From: Streptomyces sp. NBC_01255
Lineage (GTDB): Bacteria > Actinomycetota > Actinomycetes > Streptomycetales > Streptomycetaceae
Length of the DNA stretch: 64,000 nucleotides
Assembly (NCBI RefSeq): GCF_036226445.1
Contig: NZ_CP108474.1
Span: 4,712,001 to 4,776,000, forward strand
Reading direction: 5' to 3'
Of the stretch, positions 1-8,329 are shown piece by piece; position 1 is the stretch's first letter, and each line of letters begins with the position of its first letter. The position numbers and the translations under genes were made by a program. A model generated the notes under the pieces. The model was not told the origin of the DNA and did not search any database. It saw only the letters and a program-made list of their open reading frames with translations.

Positions 1-1454
1 CGATCGGCGTGGTCACCGCGGTGATCGGCATCTTCGCGGTCGCCCCGCGGCGCGCCGACCGCAGCGGGATGAACGCCATCAACCGGGGCTTCTTCCTCTC
101 GGCGACGATCTCGCTCGTGCTGGTCGCCGTCGCCGCCTTCACGTACCTGCCGTCCTCGTACGCCGAGCTGGAAGGCGTCACCGAGCCCGGCATCAACGAC
201 CACTCCGGCGATCCGCGGGTCCTCGCCCTCGTCGCGGTCGCCATCGGCATCGTGCTCGCCGCGCTCATCCAGCAGCTCACCGGCTACTTCACCGAGACCG
301 GCCGGCGGCCCGTCCGGGACATCGGCAAGTCCTCGCTCACCGGACCCGCCACCGTCGTCCTCGCGGGCGTCGCCCTCGGCCTGGAGTCCGCCGTCTACAC
401 GGCCCTGCTGATCGGGCTGGCCGTGTACGGGGCGTTCCTGCTCGGCGGTGCCTCGATCATGCTGGCGCTGTTCGCGGTCGCCCTCGCCGGGACGGGCCTG
501 CTCACCACCGTCGGCGTGATCGTCGCCATGGACACCTTCGGCCCCGTCTCCGACAACGCGCAGGGCATCGCGGAGATGTCCGGCGACGTCCGGGGCGCGG
601 GCGCGCAGGTCCTCACCGACCTCGACGCCGTGGGCAACACGACGAAGGCCATCACCAAGGGCATCGCCATCGCCACCGCCGTCCTGGCAGCCGCGGCGCT
701 CTTCGGTTCGTACCGGGACGCCATCGCGACCGCGGTCTCCGAGGCCGGTGCGATCGGCGGGGCGGCGGACGTGCTGACGCTCTCCATGGACATCTCGCAG
801 CCCAACAACCTCTTCGGGCTGATCCTCGGAGCGTCGGTCGTCTTCCTCTTCTCGGGGCTCGCGATCAACGCGGTGTCCCGGTCGGCCGGTTCGGTGGTCT
901 ACGAGGTGCGGCGGCAGTTCCGCGAGCACCCCGGGATCATGACGTACACCGAGAAGCCCGAGTACGGGCGGGTCGTCGACATCTGCACCAGGGACGCGCT
1001 GCGCGAACTCGCCACGCCCGGGCTGCTCGCCGTGACGGCCCCGATCGCGGTCGGCTTCGCGCTCGGTGTCGGACCGCTCGGCTCGTACCTCGCCGGAGCG
1101 ATCGGCACGGGCGCCCTGATGGCGGTCTTCCTCGCCAACTCCGGCGGTGCGTGGGACAACGCGAAGAAGCTGGTCGAGGACGGCAACCACGGCGGCAAGG
1201 GCAGCGAGGCGCACGCCGCGACCGTCATCGGGGACACCGTCGGCGACCCCTTCAAGGACACCGCGGGACCGGCGATCAACCCGCTCCTGAAGGTGATGAA
1301 CCTGGTCGCGCTGCTGATCGCCCCCGCGGTCGTGAAGTTCGGTTACGGGGACGACGCCAACGACTGGGTGAGGGCGGCGATCGCGGGGCTCGCGGTCCTC
1401 GTCGTGGTCGCCGCGGTTTGGGTCTCCAAGCGGCGTTCGGTGACGGTCTCCTGA
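1..1454 (+). CDS. hppA: membrane-bound proton-translocating pyrophosphatase (3' part)
   Basis: Cut by the left window edge; about 484 C-terminal residues are visible. This membrane enzyme hydrolyses cytoplasmic pyrophosphate and pumps H+. Many hydrophobic segments are present, with the family motifs DTFGPVSDNAQGIAEM and, near the C-terminus, DTVGDPFKDTAGPAINPLLK. The motif GNTTKA carries Lys where K+-dependent enzymes have Ala, so the K+-independent H+-pumping subclass is expected. It ends in TGA, and no strong terminator is visible before the next gene. The family assignment is very secure. Confidence 0.97.
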   Translation, partial: IGVVTAVIGIFAVAPRRADRSGMNAINRGFFLSATISLVLVAVAAFTYLPSSYAELEGVTEPGINDHSGDPRVLALVAVAIGIVLAALIQQLTGYFTETGRRPVRDIGKSSLTGPATVVLAGVALGLESAVYTALLIGLAVYGAFLLGGASIMLALFAVALAGTGLLTTVGVIVAMDTFGPVSDNAQGIAEMSGDVRGAGAQVLTDLDAVGNTTKAITKGIAIATAVLAAAALFGSYRDAIATAVSEAGAIGGAADVLTLSMDISQPNNLFGLILGASVVFLFSGLAINAVSRSAGSVVYEVRRQFREHPGIMTYTEKPEYGRVVDICTRDALRELATPGLLAVTAPIAVGFALGVGPLGSYLAGAIGTGALMAVFLANSGGAWDNAKKLVEDGNHGGKGSEAHAATVIGDTVGDPFKDTAGPAINPLLKVMNLVALLIAPAVVKFGYGDDANDWVRAAIAGLAVLVVVAAVWVSKRRSVTVS

Positions 1455-1615
1455 CGTGTCGTCCGTCTCATTTTCCGGGCGCGGGAGGTGTTCGCGGAGC
1501 TCTCTCCCTTGGTTCAAACGACTGCAATGTGGGATGAATCCCTCCCACGAAAGGTGGAAGTAGCCCGTTCGGCGTGTATGTTCCGGGGCCGAGAGCCTTG
1601 GAAGGGACCGATCCG

Positions 1616-2335
1616 GTGAACAAGAAGCTTGCGGCCGCGCTGTCCGGCGGCGCGGTACTGGTGCTCGCGCTGTCCGGTTGCAGCGATGACGAGGGCGACA
1701 AGGTGGGGGACTGGGCGAAGACGTTCTGCGACCAGGCGAAGCCTCAGATCCAGAAGCGGGCCAACGCCCACCAGATCATCATCTCGACGGCGGCCGACAG
1801 TAAGCCGGCCGAGATCCAGGCCGCCGACTCGAAGGCGTTCCAGGACATCGCCGACGCCGACCGCGCGCTCGCCAAGGCCGTCGAGGCCGCCGGGGTCCCG
1901 CCCGTCGAGAACGGCGAGAAGGTCCAGCAGGACGCGATCAAGGAGCTCAACGCCACCGCGGTGGCCTACTTGGGGCTCAAGAAGGAAGTCGACGCGCTGG
2001 ACCCGAGCAACCAGCAGAAGTTCGCGGACGGCCTCCAGGACGTCGCCGACGGGCTGACCAGGATCGAGAAGATGGACCAGGCGGCGCTGGCCAAGCTGGA
2101 GGAGGGCGAGCTGGGCCAGGCGATGGCCAAGCAGCCCGGCTGCCAGAAGCCCACGGCCTCGGTCCCGCCGAAGACGTCCGGTTCGGCCACGGCCTCGCCG
2201 AAGCCCGGCTCGACCTCCTCGGACAAGGGCTCGGACGCGGACGCGGACTCGGGCTCCGGCTCGGAGTCGGACGCCGACTCGGGCTCCTCGACGCCTAGCA
2301 AGAAGGCCTCCGCCAAGCCCACCAAGAAGTCCTAG
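1616..2335 (+). CDS. small secreted lipoprotein of unknown function
   Basis: 239 aa from a GTG start preceded by an AAGGGA Shine-Dalgarno-like stretch. I chose this start because it gives a clean lipoprotein signal (MNKKLAAALSGGAVLVLALSGCSD) with a lipobox Cys near residue 22. The middle, about residues 30-180, is a charged, Ala-rich, probably helical domain. The C-terminal 60 residues are low-complexity Ser/Asp/Lys/Pro that could span the cell wall. There is one Cys in the mature middle part. I do not recognise a named domain. A 6-bp hairpin lies upstream near 1529-1548. Confidence 0.75.
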   Translation: MNKKLAAALSGGAVLVLALSGCSDDEGDKVGDWAKTFCDQAKPQIQKRANAHQIIISTAADSKPAEIQAADSKAFQDIADADRALAKAVEAAGVPPVENGEKVQQDAIKELNATAVAYLGLKKEVDALDPSNQQKFADGLQDVADGLTRIEKMDQAALAKLEEGELGQAMAKQPGCQKPTASVPPKTSGSATASPKPGSTSSDKGSDADADSGSGSESDADSGSSTPSKKASAKPTKKS

Positions 2336-2427
2336 GAGCAGGTCTTCCCCACCCCGGCGGCGGCGATCGGTCGTCTGTCGCCGGGTCGGCAGCCCGGATG
2401 TCGGTGGCGGCCGTCACAATGGGATCC

Positions 2428-3987
2428 GTGAGTACGACCAGCCTGCCTCCCCGCCTCCCGGTGCCCGCGCACGCCGCCCGTCTGCGCGAGGCACTGCTCG
2501 CCGCCGACTACACCGCCGACGGTCTGCTCGACCTGCTCGGCGCCCCCGCCTACGCGGCGCTCGCCCGCAGCGAGACCGTGCCCGCCCTGCGCGCCACCCG
2601 CGGCGACTCGTCGCTGGAGACCCTCGTCCGGCTCTTCCTGCTCCAGCGGGCCGTCGCGTACGACAAGGCCGCCGCCGCGCTCCCGCTGGACGAGGCCCTC
2701 GCCGACGGCTGGGTGGTCCGCGAGGACGACGCCGTGCTCGCCACGGTCGACGTCCGGCCCTACGGAGGCGAGGACGGCGGGAACTGGTTCATCGTCTCCG
2801 ACCTCGGCTGCGCCGTCGGCGGAGCCGGCGGCATCGGGAAGAAGGCCGAGGGCGTCGTCCTCGGCGTCGGCGGCGCCTCCACCACGCTCGCCGGGATCAC
2901 CGTCCGTACGGCGGTGTCCTCCGCGCTCGACCTCGGTACCGGCTCCGGCATCCAGGCGCTGCACGCCGCCCAGCACGCCACGCTGGTCACCGCCACGGAC
3001 CTCAACCCGCGCGCCCTGGACTTCACCCGGCTCACGCTCGCCCTCTCCGGGGCCCGGGAGGCCGAGCTGCTCGAAGGCTCGCTCTTCGAGCCGGTCGACG
3101 GCGACACGTACGACCTGATCGTCTCCAACCCGCCGTTCGTCATCTCCCCCGGCGCCACGCTCACCTACCGGGACGGCGGGATGGGCGGCGACGACCTGTG
3201 CCGCACGCTCGTGCAGCAGGCGGGCGAGCGGCTCAACGACGGCGGATACGCCCAGTTCCTCGCCAACTGGCAGCACGTGGACGGCGAGGAGTGGCAGGAC
3301 CGGCTGCGGTCCTGGGTGCCGCGCGGCTGCGACGCCTGGATCGTGCAGCGCGAGGTCCAGGACGTCACCCAGTACACGGAGCTCTGGCTGCGGGACAGCG
3401 GGGACCACCGCGGCGACCCGGACGCGTACCGGCTGGCGTACGGGCGCTGGCTCGACGAGTTCGAGGCCCGCAGGACCAGGGCGATCGGCTTCGGCTGGAT
3501 CACGATCCGGCGGAACGCGGCGGTGGAGTCGGGCGAGACCGAGCCCTCGATCCTGATCGAGGAGTGGCCGCACCCCGTCGAGCAGCCCCTCGGCGACACC
3601 ATCCGCGCCCACTTCACGCGCCAGGACTACCTGCGGAGCCACGACGACGCCGCGCTGCTCGCCGACCGCTTCACGCTCGCGCCCGAGGTGATGCAGGAGC
3701 AGGTCGGGCTGCCGGGCGCCGAGGACCCCGAGCACGTCGTGCTCCGGCAGAACCGCGGCATGCGCCGCGCCACCAAGGTCGACCACGTCGGCGCCGGGTT
3801 CGCCGGCGTGTGCGACGGCACCCTCAGCGCCGGCCGCATCCTCGACGCGATCGGGCAGCTCATGGGGGAGGACCCGGTCATACTGCGGGACCGCACCCCG
3901 CAGGCGATCCGGCTGCTCGTCGAGGAGGGCTTCCTGCTGCCCGTCGGGCAGACGCCCGGGGAGTCCGGCGAGGTGAGCGGCGCTTGA
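2428..3987 (+). CDS. class I SAM-dependent methyltransferase (HemK/PrmC-like core)
   Basis: About 519 aa. A helical N-terminal region (residues 1-150) precedes a Rossmann methyltransferase core: a SAM-binding LDLGTGSGIQALHAA motif and the VSNPPFV motif typical of N-methyltransferases acting on Gln or Asn side chains or adenine. The C-terminal 200 residues are an accessory domain seen in actinobacterial members. The GTG start at 2428 is preferred over in-frame ATGs at 2398 and 2419, because upstream residues look non-coding; a CACAAT -10-like box lies just before, so the mRNA may be almost leaderless. Its stop overlaps the next gene by TTGA. The substrate is unknown. Confidence 0.8.
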   Translation: MSTTSLPPRLPVPAHAARLREALLAADYTADGLLDLLGAPAYAALARSETVPALRATRGDSSLETLVRLFLLQRAVAYDKAAAALPLDEALADGWVVREDDAVLATVDVRPYGGEDGGNWFIVSDLGCAVGGAGGIGKKAEGVVLGVGGASTTLAGITVRTAVSSALDLGTGSGIQALHAAQHATLVTATDLNPRALDFTRLTLALSGAREAELLEGSLFEPVDGDTYDLIVSNPPFVISPGATLTYRDGGMGGDDLCRTLVQQAGERLNDGGYAQFLANWQHVDGEEWQDRLRSWVPRGCDAWIVQREVQDVTQYTELWLRDSGDHRGDPDAYRLAYGRWLDEFEARRTRAIGFGWITIRRNAAVESGETEPSILIEEWPHPVEQPLGDTIRAHFTRQDYLRSHDDAALLADRFTLAPEVMQEQVGLPGAEDPEHVVLRQNRGMRRATKVDHVGAGFAGVCDGTLSAGRILDAIGQLMGEDPVILRDRTPQAIRLLVEEGFLLPVGQTPGESGEVSGA

Positions 3988-4988
3988 TACGGATCGAGCT
4001 GGACGAGGCCTCGCTCGGGGCGACCCGGATCGCCATCAGCCCGCTGCGGGACGCGTTCTGCTCGATGCACCTCGCGCTGCCGCACCGTCACCCCTCCTGG
4101 CCGTACCAGGCGTGGGTCGGGCAGGCGCGCGAGGTGTGGCGCGAGGACGACCGGCTCCGCCCGCTGTGGGACCTGTTCGTCGAGGGGCGGGTCGAGGTCT
4201 CCGACTTCCTGCTGCCCCGGCCGTTCGGCACGGTCAACGTCCACGAGGAGCTGGCCGCGCTGCGGGCCACCGACCCGGAGTTCGTCCGCGCCCAGGTGGC
4301 CGTCTGCTATCCCGGCATGGCCGACGAGCCCTTCGTACAGCCCTACCTGAAGGATCCGGAGGCGGCCTGCGCGGCGCTCGCCGACGCGTACGCGGCCTAC
4401 TGGGAGGGCGCGATCGAGCCGTACTGGCCGACGATGCGGCGGCTCGTCGAGGACGAAGTGCTCGTCCGGGCCAGGACGTTCGCGACGGAGGGCGTCGACG
4501 CGCTGTTCGCGGGCCTGGAGACGCGGGGGCGGTGGCAGCCCCCCGTACTCGAACTGACCAAGTACATCGACGCGGAGTACGCGCCCGGAGAGCGCCGGCT
4601 CGTGCTCGTGCCGCTGGTCTTCGCCGAGGGCTGCCGGCTGTACTCGACGGACGACCCCGAGGTGTTCGCGCTCAGCTTCCAGGCCCGGGGAGCCGCCGCC
4701 CTGCGCGAACCGCCCGAGCCCGTCGCCGACGACCGGCTCGGCCTGATGCTCGGCCGGGGCCGCGCGGCGGTCCTGCGCGAGCTGGGCGGGCCGCTCACCA
4801 CGGCCGGGCTCGCCGACCGGCTCGGCCTCGCGCCGAGCACCGTCTCCGAGCACCTGTCGGTGCTCGCGGAGGCCGGGGTCGTCACCCGGCACCGGGTCGG
4901 GCGCTCGGTGTACTACCAGCTCACGGACACCGGCCGTTCGCTGCTCGCGCTGCTCGCCGGGGAGGGCGTGCTGCACGCGGTCGCGTAA
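3984..4988 (+). CDS. ArsR-family transcriptional regulator with DUF5937-like N-terminus
   Basis: 334 aa from a TTG start overlapping the upstream TGA; GAGGTGA sits at ribosome-binding distance. Residues 1-240 form a domain with few known motifs. Residues about 250-330 are a winged helix-turn-helix (RAAVLRELGGPLTTAGLADR, then APSTVSEHLSVLAEAGVV and a wing RVGRSVYYQLT) typical of ArsR-type repressors. No metal-binding Cys pair is evident in the HTH. It is translationally coupled to the methyltransferase gene and lies just before an ABC exporter, which it may control through the palindrome at 5010-5031. Confidence 0.85.
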   Translation: MIRIELDEASLGATRIAISPLRDAFCSMHLALPHRHPSWPYQAWVGQAREVWREDDRLRPLWDLFVEGRVEVSDFLLPRPFGTVNVHEELAALRATDPEFVRAQVAVCYPGMADEPFVQPYLKDPEAACAALADAYAAYWEGAIEPYWPTMRRLVEDEVLVRARTFATEGVDALFAGLETRGRWQPPVLELTKYIDAEYAPGERRLVLVPLVFAEGCRLYSTDDPEVFALSFQARGAAALREPPEPVADDRLGLMLGRGRAAVLRELGGPLTTAGLADRLGLAPSTVSEHLSVLAEAGVVTRHRVGRSVYYQLTDTGRSLLALLAGEGVLHAVA

Positions 4989-5009
4989 GGGGGTGGGGTC
5001 GCGTGCCGA

Positions 5010-5031
5010 CGATTCGGGGGCTCCCGAATCG
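5010..5031. promoter_or_regulatory. inverted repeat, candidate operator before ABC exporter
   Basis: Perfect 9-bp arms (CGATTCGGG and CCCGAATCG) separated by 4 bp, lying 39 bp before the ABC ATPase start and just after the ArsR-type gene. There is no T-run, so an operator is more likely than a terminator. Binding by the adjacent regulator is inferred from proximity only. Confidence 0.45.
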
Positions 5032-5069
5032 ATGGCCCCGCCCCTCCGCCGGCTTCTACCGTCCGCCGC

Positions 5070-6136
<1,067 letters not shown>

Positions 6137-6140
<4 letters not shown>

Positions 6141-6910
6141 GGCGCGTCCCGCGGCTGATCCTCGTCGGCGTCCGCACCCATGTCTCGTACATGTCGCGCT
6201 CCCCGATCGAGATCACCTTCGCCGTCCTCGTCCCGCTCGTCTACGCGACCCTCGCCGTCTACCTGTTCCGGGCCGCGGGCGACCCCGACCGGCTGCTCAC
6301 CGCCTCCGTCGGCGCCGGACTGATGGGCATCTGGGGCTCGGTGCTCTTCGGTTCGGGCGGCGCCGTGCAGAACCAGCGCTGGCTCGGCACCCTGGAGACC
6401 CTGGTCGTGGCGCCCGCGCCGCTCGCGCTCGTCCTGCTCCCGATCACCCTCGCGACCGCCGTCATCGGCACGTACGCGATGGGTGCGACGGTCCTGTGGG
6501 GCGTGGTCCTCTTCGGTGTCCCGCTCGACTTCGCGCACCCGCTGCTGTTCCTGCTCGCCGTGCCCGTCTGCGTCCTCGCGCTCGGCATGATGGGGCTCCT
6601 CCTCGCCGCCACCTTCGTTCTGCTGCGCAACGCCAACGCCCTGGCCAACCCCCTGGACACGCCCGTCTGGCTGCTGTCCGGGCTCCTCGTGCCCGTCACC
6701 GTGCTGCCCGCCTGGACGCACCCGCTGTCCTGGGCGCTGCCCACCACCTGGGGCGCACGGGCCGTGCACGCGGCGACCTCCGGCGGGGACGTGGTCACGC
6801 CGCTCCTCGCCGCCGTCGCGCTCGGGGCGGGTTACGCCCTGGCCGCCGTCCTCGTCCTCGGGCGGGTGGAGCGCCGGGCGCGCGCCGCCGCCACCCTCGC
6901 CCTCACCTGA
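6137..6910 (+). CDS. ABC-2 type transporter permease
   Basis: 257 aa integral membrane protein with about six hydrophobic segments. The start ATG overlaps the ATPase stop (ATGA), so the two are translationally coupled. A conserved-looking QNQRWLGTLETLVVAP segment follows the second helix, as in ABC-2 permeases where the equivalent amphipathic region touches the ATPase. It probably forms a heteromeric channel with the next permease. Confidence 0.88.
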
Positions 6911-6924
6911 AAGGCCAGCCAGAG

Positions 6925-7716
6925 ATGTTCCGTTTCCCCGGCACCGCCCGGCTCGTCGTCGTCGGCGGCGCGATCTCCTACCGGGCGCTCTTCAACTGGA
7001 CGACCCCGCCGATGTTCATCGGAACGCTGCTGGTGGGGCCGCTTCTCCAGGTTTTCTTCTTCGTCTTCCTCGGCCGGGAACTGGGCGTCGCCGACGACCG
7101 TTTCCATCTCGTAGGCAACGCCGTCCTCGCAGCTTCCGCCTCCTGCGTGTACGGCGGCACGATGGCCGTCGCCAACGAGCGCCGGTACGGCACGCTCGGC
7201 GCCGTCCTGCTCTCGCCCCGGCACCGGGTCCCGCTCTGGCTCGGGCGCGCCCTCCCGTACGTCCTCAACGGGCTGTTCGTCAGCGGCTTCGTGCTGACCG
7301 CCGCCGCGCTCGTCCTCGGGCTGCCCGTGCCCGCCGGCGCGCTGCCCGGGCTCGCTCTGGTGCTGCTCGCCGCCGCCGGTGCCTGCTCGGCCTTCGGGCT
7401 CGCGCTGGGGGCGCTCGGGCTCCGCTTCCGCGACGTGTTCCTGGTGTCCAACGTGGCGAGTTCGGGGCTGCTCCTCCTGACGGGCGCCGCCGTGCCCCGG
7501 GAGTCGCTGCCGGAGTGGATGCGGTTCGCCGGCGAGCTGCTGCCGCTCACGCACGCGGCGGACGCGGCGCGGCGGCTGACCGCGGGCGGCGGCCTGGACG
7601 GCACCCTGCTCGGGACCGAGCTCGCGGTGGGCGCCGGCTGGGGGCTGCTCGCCGTCGCCCTGCTCGCCCTCTTCGAGCGCGGCAGCCGACGCCGGGCCAC
7701 GCTCGACACGATGTGA
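6925..7716 (+). CDS. ABC-2 type transporter permease, second subunit
   Basis: 263 aa, starting 14 nt after the first permease. It has six predicted membrane helices. NERRYGTLGAVLLSPRHR corresponds to the ATPase-contacting loop, and a late AVPRESLPEWMRFAGELLPLTHAAD segment is typical of ABC-2 permeases. Three-gene operon (ATPase, permease, permease); the system looks complete. Confidence 0.88.
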   Translation: MFRFPGTARLVVVGGAISYRALFNWTTPPMFIGTLLVGPLLQVFFFVFLGRELGVADDRFHLVGNAVLAASASCVYGGTMAVANERRYGTLGAVLLSPRHRVPLWLGRALPYVLNGLFVSGFVLTAAALVLGLPVPAGALPGLALVLLAAAGACSAFGLALGALGLRFRDVFLVSNVASSGLLLLTGAAVPRESLPEWMRFAGELLPLTHAADAARRLTAGGGLDGTLLGTELAVGAGWGLLAVALLALFERGSRRRATLDTM

Positions 7717-7883
7717 CGGAGGAGAGGGAAAGGACGTGAGGAGTGGGTCACTACCGGCCATCTTCGTGAAACCGTACGGGACGGTCCGCGTCGTTCACCC
7801 GGAATTCGCGCCCACGACGCCCGGAGGTGTCAGCCTCGGCTGCGGGAGACGAACACCGCACGTGGACGGAACGGGGTACGGGC

Positions 7884-8081
7884 ATGGAGAGCGGGCCGGC
7901 GATCTTCGCGGGGGCGGCGTTCACGCTGTTCGGGGCCGCGCTGCTGCTGTGGACGACCGTGCGGGTGCTGCACCGCGAGCCCGTGGCGTACGGGGTCGCG
8001 CCCCGCACCGCCGTCGCGCTGACGAGCCTCTTCGGCGCCGCCTTCCTGGCCCTCGGCCTCTGGTGCTTCGGCCGGCTCTGA
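7884..8081 (+). CDS. small hypothetical membrane protein
   Basis: 65 aa (MESGPAIFAGAAFTLFGAAL...), essentially two transmembrane helices joined by a short polar loop. Start chosen at the ATG preceded by ACGGGGTACGGG; an in-frame ATG at 7827 would add 19 polar residues. No family recognised. It stands alone between the exporter operon and topA. Confidence 0.5.
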   Translation: MESGPAIFAGAAFTLFGAALLLWTTVRVLHREPVAYGVAPRTAVALTSLFGAAFLALGLWCFGRL

Positions 8082-8206
8082 GCCGCCTCCGGTTCCACCG
8101 CTGATCTCTCCGGCGCGTCCGCCCGCCCCGCCCGACCGGGAGTCCGGGCGGCAGGAATGCCAGGACTCGGGTTACCGTTCGAGTGGCCGTTGCGGGCTTT
8201 CGCCGT

Positions 8207-8231
8207 TTGACACGGGGGCGGGTTGTACCGT
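8207..8231 (+). promoter_or_regulatory. possible topA promoter
   Basis: A consensus -35 TTGACA at 8207-8212 lies about 120 bp before the topA start, with TACCGT at 8226-8231 as the best -10 candidate. The 13-bp spacing is too short for a standard sigma-70 promoter, so only the -35 is convincing. The leader at 8271-8300 also holds two near-identical 15-bp direct repeats (TGCCGTRCGTGCCAG). Confidence 0.3.
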
Positions 8232-8329
8232 CACACTCCGCAGCGACGGGAGCGTCACCGTCCGTGCCGCTGCCGTGCGTGCCAGTGCCGTACGTGCCAG
8301 AGAGTGTCGATCCGGAGAGAAGAGCGAAG

